The translations under genes were made by a program, and so were the position numbers. The notes beneath the pieces were generated by a model. That model was not told where the DNA came from. It was given only the letters and a program-made list of their open reading frames with translations, and made no database searches. From Proteobacteria bacterium UBA1844 (GTDB taxonomy: Bacteria; Pseudomonadota; Gammaproteobacteria; Steroidobacterales; Woeseiaceae): 36,677 nt of DNA. The stretch spans positions 1-36,677 of the forward strand of contig DDIS01000055.1 of NCBI GenBank assembly GCA_002338615.1, written 5' to 3'. Below are positions 32,337 through 36,677 of the stretch, piece after piece; within the stretch, counting starts at the first letter, position 1, and every line of letters begins with the position of its first letter.

Positions 32337-32738
32337 GTGGAAGCAGAACTCCCAGAAAATTCGACTTATCTTGTTTACGATGGCGATTGTCCCGTATGCA
32401 GCGCGTATGTGCGGGTAACCCGATTGCGTGATTCCGTCGGCAATGTCGAGGTAATCAATGCCCGCGATGGCGGTGTGGTCGTGGAGAAGATCGTGGCAGA
32501 AGGGCTCGACCTCGACGAAGGAATGGTGCTCTGGTACGCGGGGCGTTTTTATCACGGAGCGGATTGCATTCATATGATGGCGTTGCTGAGTTCGCCGTCC
32601 GGCGTGTTCAATCGAATAAACGCAGCTGTATTTCGCTCCCCCACAGTAGCGCGCAGGCTCTATCCTGTGATGCGTTTTGGCCGTAATTTGCTGCTCAGGA
32701 TGCTGGGTCGCTCGCCCCTGGAGCTGCAGCGTCATTAA
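32337..32738 (+). CDS. DCC-family thiol-disulfide oxidoreductase-like protein (DUF393)
   Basis: A 133-residue protein with the family signature VYDGDCPVCSAYVRV close to the N-terminus, followed by GAD(C)IHMMALLSSP and a C-terminal FGRNLLLRMLGRSP. The CPVC pair looks like a redox motif, and DCC proteins are annotated as thiol-disulfide oxidoreductases by similarity only. I place the start at the GTG at 32337, eight residues before the motif; the longer frame to 32202 runs inside the HTTM gene and is basic, out-of-frame sequence. It follows the HTTM gene and overlaps the next GT4 frame, so it belongs to the operon. Role unknown; it may keep the HTTM partner's thiols or quinone in the right state. 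Confidence 0.75.
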   Translation: MEAELPENSTYLVYDGDCPVCSAYVRVTRLRDSVGNVEVINARDGGVVVEKIVAEGLDLDEGMVLWYAGRFYHGADCIHMMALLSSPSGVFNRINAAVFRSPTVARRLYPVMRFGRNLLLRMLGRSPLELQRH

Positions 32739-33930
32739 AGAGAAAAAGCAAGGCATCCTCATCATTGTCGAGAACCTGCCGTCGCCATTCGACCGCCGCG
32801 TCTGGCAGGAAGCCACAACACTCGCGGCGGCGGGCTACGTGGTTTCAATTATTTGTCCCACCGGCAAAGGCTACGAAAAAACCTTCGAAATTATTGATGA
32901 TGTGCATATTTACCGGCACCGCTTGCCGCTGGAGGCGGAATCGGCAGCGGGCTACGCGCTCGAATACGGTGTGGCGTTATTCTGGGAGTTCGTACTCGCC
33001 TGGCGCGTGCTGCTGACGCGCGGATTCGATGTAATCCAGGCCTGCAATCCGCCCGATACGATATTTCTTGTGGGCGGTTTCTTTCGCCTGTTTGGCAAGA
33101 AGTTCGTCTTCGATCACCACGATATCAACCCGGAACTTTACGAAGCGAAGTTTGGTCGCCGGGACTTTTTCTACAAAGTCATGCTGGCACTGGAACGCTG
33201 GACATTCCGGACGGCTCACAGGTCCATTGCAACCAATGAGTCCTACCGAAAAATCGCGATCGAGCGCGGAGGCATGCGGGCCGGGCAGGTACATGTTGTG
33301 CGCAGCGGGCCACGGCTTGATCGTTTGCGCATCCTGCCGGCGGTGCCGGCGCTGAAGAACGGCCGGGACTACCTTGTCGGCTATGTTGGAGTCATGGGAG
33401 AGCAGGAAGGTATCGATTACCTGCTGCGCGCGGCACGCAAAATAATCTTTGAGCTTGGCCGTACCGATATTCACTTCGGGCTGGTTGGTGGCGGCACCTC
33501 GTTCGAGAAGCTGCAAGCTTATGCCGTGGAATTGGGCGTGGCGGACTTCGTCACGTTTACCGGTCGTGTGCCGGACCAGCAAATGCTCGAGATGTTGAAC
33601 ACCGCCGATGTATGCGTCAACCCGGATGTCGCCAACGAAATGAACGACAAGTCAACCATGAACAAGATCATGGAGTACATGGCGCTGAAAAAGCCGATTG
33701 TGCAATTCGACCTGACAGAGGGACGGTTTTCCGCACAGGATGCGTCACTTTATGCCGCAGAAAATGATGTTGATGATTTTGCGGCGAAGATCATCGAACT
33801 GATTGACGACCCCGCCCTTCGCGAGCGCATGGGCCAGTTCGGCTATGAACGGGTTGTGAGCGAATTGTCCTGGGAATACGAGGCGCCGAAACTGCTCGCA
33901 GTCTACGAACAGTTATTCGCGAACGGGTAG
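32677..33930 (+). CDS. GT4-family glycosyltransferase
   Basis: A GT-B fold enzyme of roughly 400 residues. It has VENLPSPFDRRVWQEATTLA at the N-terminus, ACNPPDTIFLVGGF, FDHHDINPELYEAKFG, a C-terminal half opening GYVGVMGEQEGIDYLL, GLVGGGT, FTGRVPDQQMLEMLN and KIMEYMALKKPIVQF with the EYMA donor-binding pattern. It is close to the GT4 enzymes that often end EPS operons. The start is unclear: the listed TTG at 32677 overlaps DCC by 62 bases and adds 19 unlike residues, while an ATT at 32734 has a GGAG ten bases upstream and would start just before the conserved region. Last gene of the plus operon, ending 28 bases from the convergent lyase. Confidence 0.85.
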   Translation: MAVICCSGCWVARPWSCSVIKEKKQGILIIVENLPSPFDRRVWQEATTLAAAGYVVSIICPTGKGYEKTFEIIDDVHIYRHRLPLEAESAAGYALEYGVALFWEFVLAWRVLLTRGFDVIQACNPPDTIFLVGGFFRLFGKKFVFDHHDINPELYEAKFGRRDFFYKVMLALERWTFRTAHRSIATNESYRKIAIERGGMRAGQVHVVRSGPRLDRLRILPAVPALKNGRDYLVGYVGVMGEQEGIDYLLRAARKIIFELGRTDIHFGLVGGGTSFEKLQAYAVELGVADFVTFTGRVPDQQMLEMLNTADVCVNPDVANEMNDKSTMNKIMEYMALKKPIVQFDLTEGRFSAQDASLYAAENDVDDFAAKIIELIDDPALRERMGQFGYERVVSELSWEYEAPKLLAVYEQLFANG

Positions 33931-33938
33931 GTGTACCG

Positions 33939-33958
33939 GCGGCAAAGTTCTGTGCCGC
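33939..33958. terminator. Possible hairpin between convergent genes
   Basis: GCGGCA and TGCCGC pair as a 6-bp stem with an 8-base loop in the 28-base space between two convergent stop codons. No T tract follows on either strand, so termination is only suggested by position. Confidence 0.25.
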
Positions 33959-35962
33959 TCATGTGAGCGAAAACCGGTCCGTTCGGCCGTCGCTGATGAC
34001 CCGAACAGATGTCGCATCCAGTTCTATGGATGGCGCTGAATCGGTCGATTTCCTGCCTGGCCGCAACACGCTTGCAATGACGAGCGGCAGTGCGGCATTG
34101 CCCCGCAACGACAGGGTCGGTGCCGCGGATTTTTGGCCCGAATTGACGGAGCGCCAGCCCTGGATCGGATCGTCGCTGCCGCAAACTACCCCGGCCGACA
34201 AATTGCCATTTGTAGCAAATGCAATCTGGAACGTCAGGCTGGGCGGGGCACAGAGCGTGGCGGCCCCCGGCGCTTGCAGCACGATACTGATATCGTCCGG
34301 GCAATGAAAATTCACCTCGATGTCGTGCGTGCCCTGGCCCGTTACATTGTCCACGATCAGCCAGTACTGGTCGCGTACGAACCAGATCCGGCGCCGGTGC
34401 GTCACGGGCTTTGCGAGACGTTCGTAGCCGTCGTGCGAGCCATCAAAAAACTCGATGTCGCCATCGGTGCGCCAGGTTTGGCAATGTGCGCGGGCCAGGG
34501 GGGCCGCGCGCCGGCTGTCCAGCAAGACGGTTTGGTCCAAACCGTCAACTGTAATCGTATTGTGTGAACGTGTGCCGCGGAAATAGCGGCGCCAGTCCCA
34601 GGGCGCATGAGTGCTGTACACACCGGAGTCGACCAGCCAGGGTCGGCCGGCTGCGAACAACTCGAAAGCGAGGGCATCGGCGTGTCCATGATGAGGATCG
34701 GAGGCCAGACCGAACGGTCCGCAATCGATTGCCAGGTACATCGCTTCGTGCCGGTCACTGCCGCTTTGCATGAGGTAGTAGCCGCCGTCGGGAAATGCGC
34801 GGCTCTTGAGCGGCAGCCGTGCGGCCGGCTCAATCGGGAGCGTAGCAAGGCGCCAGTGTTCGGACTCACGGACATCAGCAATTTCGGGCAGGGACCGAGG
34901 CGAGGAAAATACTACAGGCCCTGCGCGAGCAGCCGAAAAGCGCGCATAGGTGTCCTCCTGCGCCGAATCACCAAACAACGGCAACAAGCCATCGGGGCGC
35001 GTGATACTCGATTCAAAGTCAACCATGCGCCTGATTTTCTCCTCGATGTCTTGCGGCAAGGGACGCTTGTTCAGGCGGTAGAGCAGTAACAGCTCAAGCA
35101 ATTCTCCGGCAATGACACGATGGTAGTGAGTGGACATTTCACCGTGCACGCCGTCCGCAAGAACCTGGTTTCTGACCTCGCGAAACAGCAGACGCTCGCC
35201 GCGCGCGAGCCACTTCGGCGCATCGTGAAACCCGGGAAACAGCAGGCCACCAAGAACCAGTGCCTTGGTTTCGAGCAGCAGATGATTGTTACGCGCATGG
35301 AGTTCGAGGTTGGCGGCGAGGAATGTGCAATGCATGCCGATGCCATCCAGCAGTGCGCCACGCAGCGTGTCCCGCATGCGGGTGCAGTCCTCGAACAGGA
35401 AGTACGCCCAGCTCCAGCTATTGATACGAAATCCGACTTCAAATGCGCTGGACCAGTTTGGCGCGTCGACGGCGGGCGGGTTCTTGGCGATCCAGTCGCC
35501 GAGTAGCGCTGCGAAAGCCCGGGCAAAGCGGTTGTCGCGCGTGTATTGCCAGGCTCGCCCAAGAGTCTCGAAGTACGCGTGTCGGTTCAGGTCCCAGCGC
35601 CAGTCCTTGTTGTCGTCGGGCGCTGCGGTCCAGTCGATATTGGCGCCGAGTTCGATCAGGTCTGAGCCGCGGAATGCGAAGCGATGTTCACATACCTGCT
35701 TTGCTGCGGCAATCGTTTGTTGCCGCTCGCTTGCCCGGATACGTTCGCGAACAGTGTCCAGGGTGCTCGTGGTAAAAAAGAACCGCGGGCCTTGAGATCG
35801 CGTCGCGTTCGTCGTCCCGTCTGATCGTCGAGCCGTGTAGTCCGAGCGGAACGTACGCTGTCGCAGGCGGGCCGTGCGCCAGCGGAGATACGCGAAATGA
35901 TAAGCGGGTCCGCGTGCAAGGAAATAGCGCAACGAGGCGAGCTTGTTGTGCAGCTTGTTCAA
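33959..35962 (-). CDS. Heparinase II/III family polysaccharide lyase-like protein
   Basis: A 667-residue protein with the N-terminal alpha-barrel region (NIDWTAAPDDNKDWRW, NRHAYFETLGRAW, SSAFEVGFRINSW, ARNNHLLLETKALVLGG) and a C-terminal beta-sheet domain of the heparinase II/III family. Candidate catalytic residues lie in DGVHGEMSTHYHRV (Tyr/His), HHGHADALAFEL and FRGTRSHNTITVDG. The open frame runs on to 36196 but that part is a shadow of the GT4 gene; a TTG at 35962, 7 bases after the GT4 stop, gives MNKLHNKLASLRYF and a family-typical length. No clear signal peptide is seen, so the site of action is open. Lyases of this type cut uronate-containing, often sulfated, polymers, matching the uronate and sulfate predicted here; it may be a trimming or editing enzyme. 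Confidence 0.85.
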   Translation of the reverse strand: MNKLHNKLASLRYFLARGPAYHFAYLRWRTARLRQRTFRSDYTARRSDGTTNATRSQGPRFFFTTSTLDTVRERIRASERQQTIAAAKQVCEHRFAFRGSDLIELGANIDWTAAPDDNKDWRWDLNRHAYFETLGRAWQYTRDNRFARAFAALLGDWIAKNPPAVDAPNWSSAFEVGFRINSWSWAYFLFEDCTRMRDTLRGALLDGIGMHCTFLAANLELHARNNHLLLETKALVLGGLLFPGFHDAPKWLARGERLLFREVRNQVLADGVHGEMSTHYHRVIAGELLELLLLYRLNKRPLPQDIEEKIRRMVDFESSITRPDGLLPLFGDSAQEDTYARFSAARAGPVVFSSPRSLPEIADVRESEHWRLATLPIEPAARLPLKSRAFPDGGYYLMQSGSDRHEAMYLAIDCGPFGLASDPHHGHADALAFELFAAGRPWLVDSGVYSTHAPWDWRRYFRGTRSHNTITVDGLDQTVLLDSRRAAPLARAHCQTWRTDGDIEFFDGSHDGYERLAKPVTHRRRIWFVRDQYWLIVDNVTGQGTHDIEVNFHCPDDISIVLQAPGAATLCAPPSLTFQIAFATNGNLSAGVVCGSDDPIQGWRSVNSGQKSAAPTLSLRGNAALPLVIASVLRPGRKSTDSAPSIELDATSVRVISDGRTDRFSLT

Positions 35963-35969
35963 ACCGGCG

Positions 35970-36677
35970 TCATCGCGTGGCAAGCACGGTATTGACCGTG
36001 TCGGTATAGGTCCTGGCAACGGCTGCCGTGCTGAACTGATCCAGGTACCCGGAGTCACGCAATTCTCGGATGTTGGTTTTAAAATAGTCTTGCGAATCGA
36101 GAAGCAACGCGATGCCGTCGGCAATGGACCGGATCGAGTCCGGATCAACCGCAATGGACACATCCAAGTCGGTGAAGTAACCGTCAACACCGGCATTGCG
36201 ACTGTGCAGGAAGGGAATACCGGCCTGCAGCGCTTCCACGTATACCATGCCGAAGGTTTCGCGCCTGCTCGGCAAGACGAGCGCGGCGTAATCGGGCAGC
36301 CGGTCTGCTATCTCGTTTCGCTCGAGGTGTCCGAGCAATCGGACACGCCCGGGATGTGCCATTTTCTGTATCAACTTGTGCACTGCCGCAAGAGATGCTT
36401 CGGGGCCAGTGCCGATGATGTCAAGAGTGAGCTCAGCATTGCTGTCACTGCACGCATCGACGGCCTGCAACAGACCACTGATATTCTTGCGCCGATATTC
36501 CTTGAGATGTGCAACGCAAACGAGCCGCGTCGACGTGCCGCTGCCGTGCTGCCCGGTTGCGGCCAACTCGACGATATTCGGTAACAGGCGCACGTGCTCA
36601 GGCAGCGAGTCCGGCCACATATCTGAAATTTTGGCACGAGCCCACGGTGCAATAAAAAACACGGCATCGGCGGCCGC
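35970..36677 (-). CDS. GT4-family glycosyltransferase, N-terminus beyond window
   Basis: The C-terminal ~235 residues of a GT-B glycosyltransferase; the frame is open to the right edge, so the start lies outside. Visible parts include LVCVAHLKEYRRKNISGLLQ opening the nucleotide-sugar domain, LDIIGTGPE, VRLLGHLERNEIADRLPDY and LPSRRETFGMVYVEALQAGI, which carries the retaining GT4 ExFGxxxxEA pattern intact. It ends 7 bases before the lyase start, so the two are probably one transcript. Sugar specificity unknown. Confidence 0.88.
   Translation of the reverse strand, partial: AAADAVFFIAPWARAKISDMWPDSLPEHVRLLPNIVELAATGQHGSGTSTRLVCVAHLKEYRRKNISGLLQAVDACSDSNAELTLDIIGTGPEASLAAVHKLIQKMAHPGRVRLLGHLERNEIADRLPDYAALVLPSRRETFGMVYVEALQAGIPFLHSRNAGVDGYFTDLDVSIAVDPDSIRSIADGIALLLDSQDYFKTNIRELRDSGYLDQFSTAAVARTYTDTVNTVLATR

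Noticed and set aside
35963..36196. N-terminal extension of the lyase frame
   Set aside because: It overlaps the GT4 gene in another frame and has no similarity to heparinases; the start was moved to 35962.

Overview
This window is almost entirely one polysaccharide (exopolysaccharide or capsule) biosynthesis locus from a Gram-negative bacterium, most likely a gammaproteobacterium. That placement rests on an AlgD-type GDP-mannose dehydrogenase, an outer-membrane export protein with signal peptide, a lipoprotein with a lipobox, mid-50s GC (estimated by eye) and CRP-like palindromes. I cannot name the genus. A marine or aquatic origin is an inference from the predicted sulfation. I found no rRNA, tRNA, CRISPR array, transposase or phage gene. 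No gap between genes exceeds 300 bases; the longest, 28690-28966, is a divergent regulatory region.

Layout. (1) 108-3121, minus: an O-antigen polymerase/ligase-like membrane protein and a GT-C (GT39/ArnT-like) membrane glycosyltransferase. (2) 3290-10299, plus: sulfotransferase, secreted TIM-barrel-like protein, GT4, GT2, AlgD-like dehydrogenase, methyltransferase. (3) 10316-12229, minus: an asparagine-synthetase-like protein lacking its N-terminal cysteine. (4) 12378-14104, plus: two more sulfotransferases of different subfamilies. (5) 14174-17383, minus: the envelope export core (Wza-like, Wzz-like, tyrosine-autokinase-like). (6) 17540-28689, minus: a tightly packed eight-gene run reading HxH metal-dependent hydrolase, GT4, full-length AsnB-type amidotransferase, extended SDR, GlpD-like FAD oxidoreductase, NodU/CmcH-type carbamoyltransferase, LPG-synthase-TM membrane protein, lipoprotein with a DNRLRE/CBM96-like region. 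(7) 28967-33930, plus: two tandem GT2 enzymes (the second without its DxD), a small membrane-anchored protein, an HTTM protein, a DCC-family protein and a GT4. (8) 33959-36677, minus: heparinase II/III-like lyase and a GT4 cut by the right edge.

How it may work together. GT4, GT2 and GT-C enzymes would build a lipid-linked glycan containing a GDP-mannuronate-derived uronic acid. Three sulfotransferases, a methyltransferase, a carbamoyltransferase and amidotransferase-like proteins could decorate it. The polymerase and the Wzz/BY-kinase/Wza trio would polymerise and export it, and the heparinase-like lyase and secreted TIM-barrel protein could trim it. The likely product is a sulfated, uronate-containing exopolysaccharide. 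No flippase, initiating phosphoglycosyltransferase or exosortase is visible, so part of the system must lie outside.

The least explained parts are the GT2/pseudo-GT2/HTTM/DCC operon, the cysteine-less asparagine synthetase homologue, the metal-dependent hydrolase, and two regulatory palindromes with identical 7-bp arms about 24.6 kb apart.
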